Shown here: piece after piece, positions 36,085 through 48,129 of the stretch
How positions within the stretch are numbered: position 1 is the first letter of the stretch
Layout of the letters: every line of letters starts with the position of its first letter
Assembly: GCA_963576735.1 (NCBI GenBank)
Contig: OY755177.1
Location: 744,001 to 808,000 of the forward strand
Length of the DNA: 64,000 nucleotides
DNA from: Bedellia somnulentella
Taxonomy: Eukaryota > Arthropoda > Insecta > Lepidoptera > Bedelliidae
Reading direction: 5' to 3'
Position numbers and translations under genes: made by a program
Notes under the pieces: generated by a model
Told to the model about the DNA's origin: nothing
Databases searched by the model: none
What the model saw: only the letters and a program-made list of their open reading frames with translations

Positions 36085-36470
36085 TCATTACAATAATAAC
36101 GAGTTATTACAATAAATAAAGAAAAGAAAAATTTCGACACAGGCGGGAATCGAACCCGCGACCTTCGGGTATACGCCCCCGTCGCTCTGCCAATTGAGCT
36201 ACCGTGTCAATGGCTGCCAGCGCGAAATTCTTCTATCCTTAATTTCTTTTACACGTTTAAGTAGTGTTTGCGTTTCCTACCTCCGAATTATTTCTAATTC
36301 GGAAGGCCACTTGTCTATCTTTTCAGATATAATGCAAATGTTGAAAACGCCTATCACATAATTTAAATTCGAAAATTCGTCGAAATTTTTCTTTTTTTTT
36401 TCCTTTATTTATTCTTTGTTTATTGTAATTATCCCCACATGAGGTTTTCATGAACAAAAAAATTTAAATT
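36085..36470 (-). mobile_element. S3 element with full tRNA-like head
   Basis: The minus-strand head 36138-36210 has a 7-bp acceptor stem (GACACGG/CTGTGTC), a D-arm GCTC/GAGC and a T-arm GCGGG/CCCGC with TTCGATT, but the anticodon stem has only 4 pairs and an 8-base loop. A forward tail follows at 36385-36470, giving inverted tails. Confidence 0.6.
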
Positions 36471-36829
36471 AAATAATAAAGAGTGTTAATTTAATGCATT
36501 TTCCTAGACTAAATAGCATTTTTTTATATCAATTGCTATACAAGACTATGTAACGTAACATGCATTTGGGAAGTATTCATTAAAGTCGATTAATCAAAAT
36601 TTAATGAACAGTCATTCACCGAGCTTGTTAATATTTCCGATAGCAATGTTCCAGTATTTGGACAACGTGTAAACAGGGGTTATAAATGATTCCAAACACG
36701 TAACGGTTGAAGGTGTTAGGGTCCAATAAAAATGTATAAAGGGATTTACTCCGTAAACCAACGTATTGTTGCTATTAAAAATAGTGAAGCTTTTGATTTA
36801 CGATGTATTAATCACAACTCTCAACTCAA

Positions 36830-36935
36830 CTCAAACGTTCACGCCGTTAATCCCCGAAGGGGTTGGCAGAGGTACTCATACTTTTGAACATCACGTGACA
36901 TTGTCACCTGGTGTTCAAAGTATCCAAGTATTCAT
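36830..36935 (-). repeat. S2 fragment
   Basis: 3' third: 'gttcacgccgttaatccccg' to 'tggtgttcaaagtatcc'. Confidence 0.65.
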
Positions 36936-36999
36936 AGTAAAGTTCATCAATCTATTAATGTGAATATGAGCTCAACTGATAAGTATGTAATTGACATAC

Positions 37000-37330
37000 C
37001 AACTCGCGCCGTTTGTGCACATTGGGGTGGTCAGAGACTATCGATCGCCTGTTTGTACGAGCTTCGTCATCAATATTTTAATACATGCTCTATTCTTCTT
37101 CATACTTCGGACGCCTGACATTTTAAGCACATTATCTATTTGATGAAAAAAGAATACAAAATACAAGAGCATTTATTTAAAGATTTAAACCTTTAAAAAA
37201 ATACTAATTTATTCCGCCAAAGTTCGTTTGTCGGAATAAATAGATCTAAATGTATCGTTTGTGGTCGTCCTCTACTAACTTTACCTTCCACATTGTCTCC
37301 TTTTCCTTCACTACCAATACCAAGCTGTTT
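37000..37330 (-). pseudogene. L LINE 3' stub with ~100-bp insertion
   Basis: 37010-37142 and 37244-37290 are the L ORF end; between them lies a stretch with a hairpin 'attccgccaaag...tcggaat'. Confidence 0.6.
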
Positions 37331-37492
37331 CCTCATAACTCCATCAAATCAAGTCGTTGGTTCATGATGTGGTAGTCTGCAACGTCATCTACTCTCTACG
37401 TCGTTCGGTACGTGGCTGCAACACATGGAAAGTCTTGTTTAGTAAGAAATTATTCTTTCCTAATCTTAATGGTTTCTCTAAAGCAAAAATAA

Positions 37493-37990
37493 ACATGCTC
37501 ACGGCTATCAATCCCTAAAAGGGGTAGACAGAGCTTTGTAATAAGAAATTCCTGAGCCACTTTAGGAAGGTGAGTGGAGAAAAGATGGTAATTATAAATA
37601 TTTGTTGGTGATGGGTCGTGATGCTTTGTAGTGTCGGCTTAGAATAGCACTACCCCATTTCTTCCGGTGGGTGTACGTAAGAGGCGACTAACGGTATTGG
37701 GGCTATTAAGGGATTTTTGGGCGATGCGGTTGGTGATGCCAACAACCTTTATTTCACCATCTTTACCCCACTCAACTTTCCAAAAGTGGCTGGGGAATTT
37801 CTAATTCCTTAGCTCTGGCTACCCCTTTTAGGGATTTATAGCCGTGAGTATATATATGTATGTATGTATGATGGGTCTCCAACAACATCGCCCAAAAATA
37901 ACAAGTCGCCTCTTACGCTTAGTTGCCTCTTACGATCACCCATGATTAGAAATGGGGCAGTGTTATTCTAAGCCGACACTACATAGCATA
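37493..37990 (-). mobile_element. S1 retroposon interrupted by another S1
   Basis: 3' part 37493-37617 and 5' part 37878-37990; the plus-strand copy 37618-37868 is inserted with the 9-bp duplication TGATGGGTC. Confidence 0.85.
37618..37868 (+). mobile_element. S1 retroposon nested in S1
   Basis: Type-I copy, TATG tail, flanked by TGATGGGTC at 37609-37617 and 37869-37877. Confidence 0.85.
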
Positions 37991-38572
37991 TATCATATCA
38001 TTTTATGAACTTTGAATTAGAATATTATTGTAATTCTTAGGACGTAAATTTATATTCCTGTTCATCTAGCTACGTATAACGTCATAATTACTAAAAGGAT
38101 AAAATAAGAGCCCGCGTTTAATAATGACTTATTCCTAAATCATTCACAAAAAGCCTTTCAAGACATGCATGGAAAAAATATGTACCTTTAGTATTCAAAG
38201 CCTTAACGTTTTAAAAGTAATGCAACATTATAATCAATCATTACATTTACTCACCCATTTAAATAGCTGGCTATATTCTCCATTAAGGTATACTTTCAAG
38301 TTCGCAACACATTCAATGGTATCCATTACAAAAGGAGCATTAAATTTAATCACACGTCAGATAAGACTCACAAAAGGTAAGGAGGATCAGTTGGATTTCA
38401 GATGAGGAATGGATAAAGGACATTGATTGATTTGCACCTTTCACTGTATTGATATTGACTAACTCACTATGTTCTCGAACTGAAATTTGGATTCACGATT
38501 ATATACCTTATTGAAAAGGTCACAGAGGTTCATGTATGGCTTTAGGTATCATTTATTAACATTTATTTATAG
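37991..38572. other. Unassigned stretch
   Basis: A 78-codon plus frame at 38169 is not recognised. Confidence 0.5.
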
Positions 38573-38710
38573 CTGTGTAGTGTCGGATTGGAATAGCACT
38601 ACCCCGTTTCGTTCTTTAGGGTGTACGAAGAGGCATTTAAGGGTATCGGGGCTTTTAATGGATTTTTAGGCGATGCGGTATGATACCTCTAACTCCTCTC
38701 CAAAACCGCA
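38573..38710 (+). mobile_element. S1 retroposon, 5' half
   Basis: 'tgtagtgtcggattggaata' to 'ggcgatgcggtatgatacc'; 3' part missing. Confidence 0.65.
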
Positions 38711-38730
38711 ATGCAATATACATAATATCT

Positions 38731-38966
38731 ACATATACTCATGGTTATAAATCCATAGTAGAGGTAGCTAGAGCTTTGGAACAAGAATTTCCTCAGCCAC
38801 CTTTGGAAGTTTAGATTAATATGGTAAAACAAAGGTTTTTGGTAACAGATCTTCAACGCATCGCCTAAAAGTCACTTAAAAACCCAAACACACTTAGCCA
38901 TCTCTAACGAACAACCACGGGTGGAAATGGGGAGGTATGTGCTACTCGAAGCCGATACTAAAAAGC
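38731..38966 (-). mobile_element. S1 retroposon, diverged
   Basis: 'tacatatactcatggttata' to 'cgaagccgatacta'. Confidence 0.7.
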
Positions 38967-39249
38967 TTATTTATAAATACCGGAGATGATGAAATAACCC
39001 TTCACGCCACATATTACTGAAAAGGTTACAGGAGTACTTTACTTCTTCTACATATTATATACCGCTTTGTCTCTAAATGTTTCCAGATCCAACTTTGCAT
39101 CAGAAGGGCAAGCACGCCCGATAAAATGCCCTTCTGGTGTATTAAAGTAATAAGCAGCTATCACTGCGTAATACGAATAATATATCTAAAACGTAAAGGA
39201 AGAGTCAGACTTGTGAGTTTTTCTATGATAAGGTGAGCAAATTAATTTA

Positions 39250-39606
39250 GCCATACATGTGACAGGTCAATGGGAGCACGCCACTTATCGTGCAGCGATG
39301 AGGATCCAAATACCGGGTCGGGTCTACACCAATTTGTCTTTTCTCTAGACATATATTTGGTTAAGTTATCATGGTTGTTAACGGTGAGGGAAAACATCGT
39401 AAGGAAACCCACATTGATAAGTTGTACTTTGTCATGTGCCAGTATAATCGTACTAAACGGCGATATACCAGCTCCATAAGTGGGTACACTTTCCAAACAA
39501 AACGTGAGTACTATAAGCACCAGGTGACAATGTCACTTGATGTTTAGAAGTATTAGTACCTCTGCCAACCCTTTCGGGGAATACAGCGTGAACGTTTGAG
39601 TTGAGT
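39250..39606 (+). mobile_element. S2 SINE, diverged
   Basis: The head has lost its B box; the body 'gagggaaaacatcgtaagg' and end 'agcgtgaacgtttgag' remain. Confidence 0.7.
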
Positions 39607-40239
39607 ATGTGACAAGTGTAAATTTCGTAGCAATTAGCGGTTTTTTTAATAAGGCTAAATATTATGTTCATTCGCAATAAAATATTACCTTCGTTTAAAT
39701 TTCATGAGATCACGACAGATAGGTGCGCTCATTAGTATATTTCAAAATGGCGGGCTGTCAATTTAGTTTCTGAATTTTCAAATGGGAAATTTTGCTGAGC
39801 TTGTTAAATATGAAAGGTGGTTTTGCTTCAATTGCGGTATTTTGTACAGATTTATCAGATATAGTATAATAAAGTTATTTAACGCCTCAGTGCAAAAAAT
39901 CTAGTCTTATTTATTAAAATTATTAATAAGTGGTTAGATTTAAATCAGTGTTTCCCGCAGCCATTTTACATACTTTTAAGAACAATAAAAGTTCATAACC
40001 GTTAATTAAAACGTTTCTTAGCAAAGGTTTATCTACTCGTATATCTCATATATAAAATTCACGTGTAACAGTTTTTGTCACCAAACTCCTGCAAAACGGC
40101 TGAACCAATTCTGAGTAGGTCTGATAAATGTTCATAACTATTTTTATTCTCCTAAGTGATAAAGGGTTGGATACTCCTAACATTTTATTTTTATTTCATC
40201 GACTAGAAATTCCCTAGAAATCCATTTATATGGTTTGCA

Positions 40240-40480
40240 TACTCATATACTCACGGCTATATTTCCCTAGAAGGGGTAGCCAGAGCTAAGAATTTCTAAA
40301 TTCCTCAGCCACTTTTGGAAGTTGAGTGGGGAAAAGATGATAAAAATAAAGGTTTTTGGTGATGGGTCTCCAACCGCATCGCCCAAAAATCCAATAAAAA
40401 GCCCCAATACCCTTAGTCGCCTCTTACGACACCCGTGGGTAGAAAGGGGTAGCGACATTCCAAGCCGGCACTACGCGGCA
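40240..40480 (-). mobile_element. S1 retroposon, type III
   Basis: Head carries 'cctcttacgacacccgtggg' and 'agccggcactacgcggc'. Confidence 0.8.
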
Positions 40481-40901
40481 ATATATATATATATGGTTTA
40501 CTAGCAAGATATAAAATTTGGTAACTTAAAATCCCACCATGAACATCCTGTCACAAGCTTAATCAGCACCAGTAAAAGGCACGAAACACACAATTAACAT
40601 ATAGATGACAAGAGAATAGGGTACCGTCTTCAATTCTAATTCAATTGGTTCCCTTAAGAGCCCCGGCGATCGTTTGCAAAGAGTTCGTTTCTTGAGCTAA
40701 GGTGGGACCACTTGGACGTCTTCGCCAATATAAATGTAAATGTGCTTGAGGTACACTGATCTGGACAGTGGCCAAAGATTAGGGTGAGACAGAACTGATA
40801 ATAAAGCGCAGAGAGTGATTAAACGGGTCTTGGTTTTGTTGTTTACTGTTACATGAAATAGGTTGGCAAGTCAACTCATCGCCTCACGATATTTTCCTTC
40901 A

Positions 40902-41143
40902 TACATACATATACTCACGGCTATAAATCCATATAAGGGGTAGCCAGAACTAAGGAATTAAAAATTCCTCAGCCACTTTTGGAAAGTTTGGCTGGGAAAT
41001 TATGGTAAAGTAAAGGTTGTTGGTGATGGGTCTCCAACCGCATCGCCCAAAAATCCCTTAAAAGCCCCAATACCGTTAGTCGCCTCTTACGTACACCCAC
41101 CGGAAGAAATGGGATAGTGCTATTCTAAGCCGACACTACACGG
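40902..41143 (-). mobile_element. S1 retroposon
   Basis: Full-length type-I copy, head 'agccgacactacacggcc'. Confidence 0.8.
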
Positions 41144-41150
41144 CCACCTT

Positions 41151-41270
41151 GATAAATTAACAACACATATGAGTTAATAGATGACTAAATGGCTTAGGCC
41201 TGACTTAGGGTTCGAACTCACAGTCTATTACTTAAGAAGCTTTCGTGTTCCCATTGAGCTTAGTGGATTT
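41151..41270 (-). repeat. S2 fragment (tRNA head)
   Basis: 'ataaattaacaacacatatg' to 'gttcgaactcacagtc' and 'cccattgagctta'. Confidence 0.55.
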
Positions 41271-41314
41271 TTCAAGGTTGTAAAACAACAAAACCTATAC
41301 TCCGTCACACATAC

Positions 41315-41522
41315 ATATGCTCACGCCGTTATTTCTTTTGAAATAGGCACAGACTATAAACTTTACACGGTCCTGAACAAAATTCTCAAACTTCATTTAC
41401 ATTAATCATTCTTTTTTTATACCTACCCTTTCATTATTATTATTGGTACGCCTGCCTTTTTGAGCACTTTTTCTTTTGGTCTAAATGTGTCCTCCGTGGT
41501 CCGTCTTCTACTGACGTTACCA
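41315..41522 (-). pseudogene. L LINE 3' stub
   Basis: Old copy from 'tgctcacgccgttatttc' to 'cttctactgacgttacc', ending exactly where the 144-bp-arm palindrome begins. Confidence 0.65.
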
Positions 41523-41865
41523 TAAAAAAAATTAAGTAAAAAAACATTTTAAGAAAAAGCTTTTATTTAAACGCTCTAAAAAGAAGAAAATAAAATATTC
41601 CTTTTGGATTATACTAACAACTCCTCATTATACACAATTTATATATAATAATAAAAGCTTGTCGCGAGGTTTACATACCTATCAACATTCCTTTATATCA
41701 TAATAATTTGTGGTAAATCGAGCGACAAGCTTTTATTATTATATATAAATTGTGTATAATGAGGAGTTGTTAGTATAATCCAAAAGGAATATTTTATTTT
41801 CTTCTTTTTAGAGCGTTTAAATAAAAGCTTTTTCTTAAAATGTTTTTTTACTTAATTTTTTTTAT
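41522..41865. repeat. Perfect palindrome, 144-bp arms, 56-bp loop
   Basis: Left arm 41522-41665, right arm 41722-41865, no mismatch found by eye. The arms contain AAATAAAAGCTTTT, which recurs at about 42512-42525 at the far side of the following tandem repeat, so palindrome and tandem repeat may be one composite element (41522-42529). Confidence 0.85.
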
Positions 41866-41920
41866 TTTTTACTTTTTAGTTATCGCTGGCTATTTTCAAG
41901 TTATTATTACTCTCAAAATG

Positions 41921-42408
41921 CCCTCTCATTTGACACCCATATTGTAGAAGTAGACTAAAGGTAACTATTCCGCCATCCTGCACGGTCCGCCATATTGGAT
42001 TCAGAATGACGTCATATTCTTTTTCTAGTCACTCTTAACTAGCCCTTTCATTTGATACCCATATTGTAGAAGTAGACTAAAGGTAACTATTCCGCCATCC
42101 TGCATGGTCCGCCATATTGGATTCAGAATGACGTCATATTCTTTTTCTAGTCACTCTTAACAAGCCCTTTCATTTGATACCCATATTGTAGAAGTAGACT
42201 AAAGGTAACTATTCCGCCATCTTGCATGGTCCGCCATATTGGATTCAGAATGACGTCATATTCTTTTTCTAGTCACTCTTAACAAGCCCTTTCATTTGAT
42301 ACCCATATTGTATAAGTGGATTAAATATAACTGTTCTGACATCTTGTATGATCCGCCATATTGAATTTAGAATGACGTCACATGTCTTATCATATATTGT
42401 CATCCAAA
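41921..42408 (+). repeat. 122-bp tandem repeat, four units
   Basis: Units begin at 41921, 42043, 42165 and 42287, each starting CCCT(T/C)TCATTTGA and containing CCGCCATATTGGATT and ATGACGTCA. The first three are nearly identical; the fourth is diverged. Similar CATTTGATACCC sequences are common in lepidopteran repeats. Confidence 0.85.
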
Positions 42409-42997
42409 CAAAATGCGTCCACAAAATTTCAGCACAAACGGTTGAATATATCTACTTCAAAATTGAGTTCAAAGATTTCACCCGAACACACAAACATACA
42501 TTGCAAGTTAAATAAAAGCTTTTAAAATAGTCCGTAAGAAAGATGAATGACAAATATATAAAGCTGTAACTGCCATACTGTGTACCCTTTTTCATAATCA
42601 ATAACTAAATAAAATATATTATAAATAAATCACAATAACTTTTAGTCTTTGCCACATCGAGCATACGTGGCGAGTACGAGCTGCCAACCGCTCATGCATA
42701 AAGAAACCCGATATCAAAGCCACGCCGCCGCCGCCACCTGCCTGTCAGAGTGACGTCATACCTACCGTGACGTCATTACCACACTCATCATTAATTTGTA
42801 TTCGTTCGACCGAACGCGAATTTTGGATGCGCTTTTCATGTAGTTTTGTTGAACGTTTATTTTACTGGTTGCTTTTTAATTTAATAACTTGGTGAATAGG
42901 ATGCAAAGCCATTCTATTATCCTTTCAGGGCATTTGACAAACTTTGAAATTGCTGAAACTAAAAGATCGCAATTGACCTTGATTTAATCTAGATTAG

Positions 42998-43248
42998 CCG
43001 TGCAGTGCCGGCTTAGAATGTCGCTACCCCTTTCTACCCAAGGGTGTCGTAAGAGTCGACTAAGGGTATTGGGGCTTTTTATTGGATTTTAGGGCGATGC
43101 GGTTGGAGACCCATCACCAAAAACGTTTGTTTTTACCATCTTTTCCCCACTCAACTTCCAAAAGTGGCTGAGGAATTTATAATTCCTTAGCTCTGGCTAC
43201 CCCTTCTAGGGAATTATAGCCTTGAGTATATGTATGTGTGTATGTATG
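42998..43248 (+). mobile_element. S1 retroposon, type III
   Basis: Head 'gcagtgccggcttagaatg', GGGTGTCGTAAGAGTCGACT. Confidence 0.8.
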
Positions 43249-43292
43249 TTAATCTAGATTCTAGGTTATTCAACATCATTCATATATACGTA

Positions 43293-43388
43293 GATACATA
43301 TCATCACGTCTAAGAATCCCAAGAAAGGGTAGCAAGAGCTTCAGAGCTAGAAACTCTTCAGCCACATTTGGAAATTGATAAGGATTTT
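43293..43388 (-). repeat. S1 fragment
   Basis: The 3' third only; cut at the border of the 43405 element. Confidence 0.55.
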
Positions 43389-43404
43389 TTCATCTTTTAT
43401 TTAT

Positions 43405-43920
43405 TAGTAACTAGTGGTCCGCCCCGGCTTCGCACGGATGGTGTTAAATATTTTCACTGTTTACCCCCTACAGTATTTAGCGGGATGTTATATATCCTAT
43501 GTCCTTTTCCTGGTTCTAAGCTACCTCTCCAACAATTTTCAGCCAGATCGGTTTATCTTTTCTCGAGTTATAAATAGTGTAACTGCCTCACTCGACATAG
43601 ATAGGTATAGTGTGTCATGGGCTTTTTTGTAGATATTTATAAGATCTACAGTTAATTATAACATTGTATGGTTCTATCTTTTGTAGTTTAGGCAGCGTAC
43701 GCAAAATAAGTAACTTCTTTGGTTGATTTTTTCAGTTTGTGTCCGAAAAATCCAAATATCTTACGGAACCCTATTTTTTTCTAAATAAAATATAATCTAT
43801 GTTACTCGTGGATAATGTAGCTTTCGAATGGTGAAAGAATTTAAAAAATCGGTCAAGTAGTTTTTGAGCCTATCCATTACCACCAAACAAACAAAGTTTT
43901 CCTCTTTATAATATTAGTGT
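43405..43920 (+). mobile_element. 'Cggcttcgcacgg' family element
   Basis: It begins 'actagtggtccgccccggc' and ends 'ctctttataatattagtg'. It includes 'ttcagccagatcggttta' and 'ctatccattaccaccaaac', usual blocks of this lepidopteran family. It lies against a truncated S1. Confidence 0.6.
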
Positions 43921-44111
43921 AAATAATCCCCACATGAGGTTTTCATGTCAAAAACATTCAAATTATGTGATAAGGAAGAGCTTTTGCCTAGTATATAGGC
44001 GGTTGCTATAACGAAAGTAATCCTAAGAGTCTGCTAACACTCACTAGACCAAGATGGAATACTCGTCCAATGGCCAAACCACTAACCCAGTCATGGGAAC
44101 GTAATATGACG

Positions 44112-44160
44112 ACTTCCGTGGCGTAGTGGATAGAATTGCGAGTGGAAATCCCACTGAGAG
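44112..44160 (+). repeat. tRNA-like fragment
   Basis: 'ttccgtggcgtagtggatag' is a good A box and 'gtggaaatcccac' a T-arm-like end. Too short and lacks an acceptor match; SINE head remnant. Confidence 0.35.
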
Positions 44161-44213
44161 AAGCTTTATACGTTAAATATGAATATAGGTTCCTTAGTCT
44201 TGAATTTTATTTA

Positions 44214-44450
44214 GGCTTAGAATAGCACTACCCCATTTCTTCCGGTGGGTGTACGTAAGAGGCGACTAACGGTGTTGGGGCTTTTTAAGGCATTTTTGGG
44301 TGATGTGGTTTAAGTCCCATCACCAACAACCTTTATTCTACCATCTTTTCCCCACTTAACTTCCAAAAGTGGCTGAGAAATTTCTAATTCCTCAGCTCTG
44401 GCTACCCCGTTTAGGGATTTTTAGCCGTGAGTCATATACTCATGTATGTA
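44214..44450 (+). mobile_element. S1 retroposon
   Basis: Starts within the head ('aggcttagaatagcacta'); tail 'gccgtgagtcatata'. Confidence 0.75.
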
Positions 44451-44959
44451 TATATGTGTAATAAATAGTATTAAAAATATCGTTCAGTTAGCATCCCATA
44501 CTACCAGTCCTAATATTGTCCTTACTTTAGGGCTAACTTGATCTGTGTAACATCCGTATATATTTATTTTTAATATTATTATTAACATGGGCTGTAATAA
44601 TTATATCACTTACCACTACCAATACAAGTTTGTCAAAGATTACTCATCCGTATTTTCCAAACCCCAATTCAGATGAAACAGATCGGAATTCTGAAAATAC
44701 AAAAGAATATGGTAATAACCAGATGTCGCCAACGCGGGTCAATAAAATTAAATAAGTAATAGGATCCGGTAGCCGGTACAATGCATAGGTAATTCTACCA
44801 ACTTTGTAATATAAAAATCATGGAAACTCAGAAACTTCGCAGATTCAATAAAGTATTCATTAAAAACAGTGGCTTGCGTACATAAGACGGGAACAGGATA
44901 CGAACTCATGCAGAGAATAACATTTTTGGCTCCAATTTATTTATGTAAAGAAAGTGTTC

Positions 44960-45211
44960 ATACATATACATACATATACTCGCGGCTATAAATCCCTAAA
45001 AGGGGTAGCCAGAGCTAAGGAATTAAAAATTCCTCAGCCACTTTTGGAAAGTTGAGAGGGGAAATGATGGTAAAATAAAGGTTGTTGGTGATGGGTCTCC
45101 AACCTCATCGCTCAAAAATCCCTTAAGAGCCCCAATACCGTTAGTCGCCTCTTACGTACACCTACCGGAAGAAATAGGGTAGTGATATTCTAAGCCGACA
45201 CTACACAGCAA
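44960..45211 (-). mobile_element. S1 retroposon
   Basis: Full-length type-I copy, tail 'acatatactcgcggctata'. Confidence 0.8.
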
Positions 45212-45328
45212 AGCAGTGTCATTTTCCGAATTCTTACTTTTTATTCCGACCTTCTGCAGTTTGTTATGACATACTTTCCTTTGTTTTCTCTGGTTTTGAT
45301 ACAACCTACAAGTCATTTTGTACTACAT

Positions 45329-45428
45329 ACATACATATATTTATGCCATTATTTCCCATTGGGGTAGGCAGAGACTATCGATCGCGAATTTATACGATCC
45401 TGGCAAACCTCTCTAGCCTCGTTTAGAC
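45329..45428 (-). pseudogene. L LINE 3' stub
   Basis: 'ttatgccattatttcccatt' to 'tctctagcctcgttta'; about 100 bp. Confidence 0.7.
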
Positions 45429-45750
45429 AGACATGACAGACAGAAATGTCAGTAACAGGGTTCCTTTTTATATTTTTGGTATGAAACAGTAAAAATAAGA
45501 ATCGTAAAAGTAATTATACTGTATCACACCATGTCTTAACTTGCACAGTCCAAAGCAGGTGTATCTCCCCGGAGATTTCTTTTCATAACTTTCCTTTGAA
45601 AATGTTTCGGGATGAACAATTAAATTATTGAAAAATATCTTCCGTTTATATAAAATTTGTTTTTAAAGCTTTAATATAATAAGAGTAGTGGCGGTTTAAA
45701 ATACTGTCCCGAAAATAATAAAAGCAGTAAGTCCTAGACGAGAGACCTGC

Positions 45751-46008
45751 TTTGTAGTTTCGGCTTAGAATAGCACTACTCAATTTATACATATACTCAC
45801 GGCTATAAATCCCTAAAAAAGGTAGCCAATGCTTCAGAATAAGAAATTCTTCAGACACTTTTTGGAAAGATTGTAAAATGAAAGGTTTTTGGTGACGGGT
45901 CTCCAACCACATCGCCCAAATCCTTTTAAAAGCCCCAATACCCTTAGCCGCCTTTTACAAATACCCACGGGAAGAAATGGGGTAGTGCTATTACTATACA
46001 CAGCTAAT
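45751..46008 (-). mobile_element. S1 retroposon with a forward head fragment attached
   Basis: 45751-45785 is a plus-strand head ('ttgtagtttcggcttagaat'); 45786-46008 is a minus copy. It may be a second rearranged insertion. Confidence 0.65.
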
Positions 46009-46600
46009 TTAATAATAGTTATTTACATTAAAATACTGATCATTCTTCAATAATCATGGTTTAATAATTATACGATATTCCAATCTGCCATTCAAAGCTA
46101 TCAATTGCAACTGAAAGAGTCATAAAGAAATGAAAGAGCGTAAAACATTAGGCACAGGCCGTCGTATCTAAACATACGTAAAAAGTCGTCAAATGAATCT
46201 TTTAATATCAGACGGCTGGGTTGTAAGCTCCGTTCAAATATTGGTAGCACACGTAACAAAAGATCCAGCTTATTGGGACGAGCTTCCACGCCTGAACTTG
46301 CAATGGCCTCATTGCTGAGGAGACGGACTTTTTATTAGCTTTCGTTGTGCATAAAAAAATTTGTAACTTTTGAGTCAATCATGAAATTGTTAAGGTTAGA
46401 TTTAAATTAGTTTTGTCTGATATACTGAAATAAAAGCTGTGCTTAATATATTTTATTGCCTTCATGATTCAAAGGTTACCTGACTTTACCCCATCTCACT
46501 TAAACTTACAACTCAAACTAGACATAAACTCAGTCTTTGAGATTAATACGCTATAGTAATCATACTGCAGATCATATCATCTGATCATAAATACATTCAC
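46009..46600. other. Unassigned stretch
   Basis: The minus frame 46101-46289 (LLLRVLPIFERSLQPSRL) has a protein-like look but no family I know. Confidence 0.45.
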
Positions 46601-46680
46601 ATACTCAAAACCACTAATCCTATTTGGAGTAAATGATTCCTCAGCCACTTTTGGAAGTTGAGTTGGGAAAATCAGAATAT
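46601..46680 (-). repeat. S1 fragment
   Basis: 'cctcagccacttttggaag' with a degraded tail. Confidence 0.45.
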
Positions 46681-46814
46681 TTACATTTTGCGGAAAGCAA
46701 GATGAACTATCGGTTCTAACTACGTTTACAATCGTTGTTATTTGAATTTCATATCATCTTGAAATACAAAAATAATAATCATATGAATGCAATAAACGAT
46801 TTGAATTTGAGTAA

Positions 46815-47141
46815 ATGCCAAGCCACTCATATCCTTGAAGGGATTGGCAGAGGTACTAATAATTCTGCACATCACGTGACATAGTCACCTGGTATTCATG
46901 GTACTCACGTTTTGCTTAGACAGTGTACTCACGTGATAGGGGGCAGGACTACCTCATGTCACAGCTAGACATGAGTTACTACAATTTAGCCATGTGCGTT
47001 TTCTTATAATGTTTTCCCTCACCGTTAACAACCATGATAAATTGTCTTTAGAAAAGGCAAATTGGTGTAGGCCTGATCCGAGATTTGAACCCTCATTGTC
47101 TGCATGATAAGCGGTGTTCTACCCACTGAGCTATCGCGGTT
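46815..47141 (-). mobile_element. S2 SINE
   Basis: Nearly full; ends 'ccactgagctatcgcggtt', with a tRNA-like B box 'atttgaaccctc'. Confidence 0.8.
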
Positions 47142-47410
47142 GAAAACACCTAAAGATCTTAGCTAAATTATGTTTTTACATAAAGTTGTTTCCATGCTAA
47201 GCAAGCATTCGACTTGTTCAATAAAAAATGTGCTCAAGCCAGGAAATGAAACAAAGGTGATCGTTTCATCTCTTACTTATGAAGCTTATTGCAATTTGTC
47301 GGGTATTTGCAAATTTCAGGGTTCCAATATGTTACGTCTTTGATGTACTTGATACTTTTTGCTGGAGGTTAATGTACAAATTATTAATAAAATGAAGAGC
47401 ATAAATCTGT

Positions 47411-47512
47411 ACATACATATACTTACGGGTATAATTCCCAAAAAGGGGTAGCCAGTGTTCAAGAATTAGAAATAAGTCAACCGTTTTTGGAGGTTGAGTG
47501 GGGAAACTATAC
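47411..47512 (-). repeat. S1 fragment
   Basis: 3' half: 'acatatacttacgggtata' to 'ggttgagtggggaaac'. Confidence 0.6.
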
Positions 47513-47752
47513 ATCAATTGATACGCGTCACAGACTTCCAAGTCGCACTGGCAGCCTATTATGCATACGCATACTCTAGATTATCATACGGCGTAATAAT
47601 AATCATACGGCGTAATAATATGAGGTAATAGTACTGACATAGGCGAAATTTTTATATTACAAAAAAAATGTATAAGAATTCTAACGAATATTGACCAAAT
47701 GACATCATGCCGACCATTTTTTATTAAACATAATATATTAACACTAACTTAC

Positions 47753-47998
47753 ATACATACATGCATACATACATATACTCACGACATTAGTTGCCATTGG
47801 GGTAGGCAGAGACTATTGATCGCCACTTCGTACGATCCTGACAAACCTCTCTAGCTTCGTTTACATCCATCAATCTTTTCATACATGCTCTTTTATTCTT
47901 CATACTTCGGACGCCAGCCTTTTTGAGCACACTCTCAATTTGGTCCAAGTGTGTTCTTCGTGGTCGTCCTCTACTAACATTACCATCCACAACTAACT
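47753..47998 (-). pseudogene. L LINE 3' stub with open C-terminal frame
   Basis: 67 codons in frame: DGNVSRGRPRRTHLDQIESV...WRSIVSAYPNGN-stop, the undamaged version of the end deleted in the 30723 copy. CATA repeats follow the 3' end. Confidence 0.8.
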
Positions 47999-48129
47999 TT
48001 AATTTACATATTAGAAAGCTGTAAATTTGTTAGAAAAAATAATGAGTTTACTCTTCAATGCAAAATAATTAAAAAAATGACCGTTGTTTAAATAAACTAC
48101 AAATACCTTTCACCACAATGAAATTAGTA

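Noticed and set aside
36138..36210. Functional tRNA gene
   Set aside because: Acceptor, D and T arms pair, but the anticodon stem-loop is not canonical and the same head recurs with SINE-like tails at three other loci.
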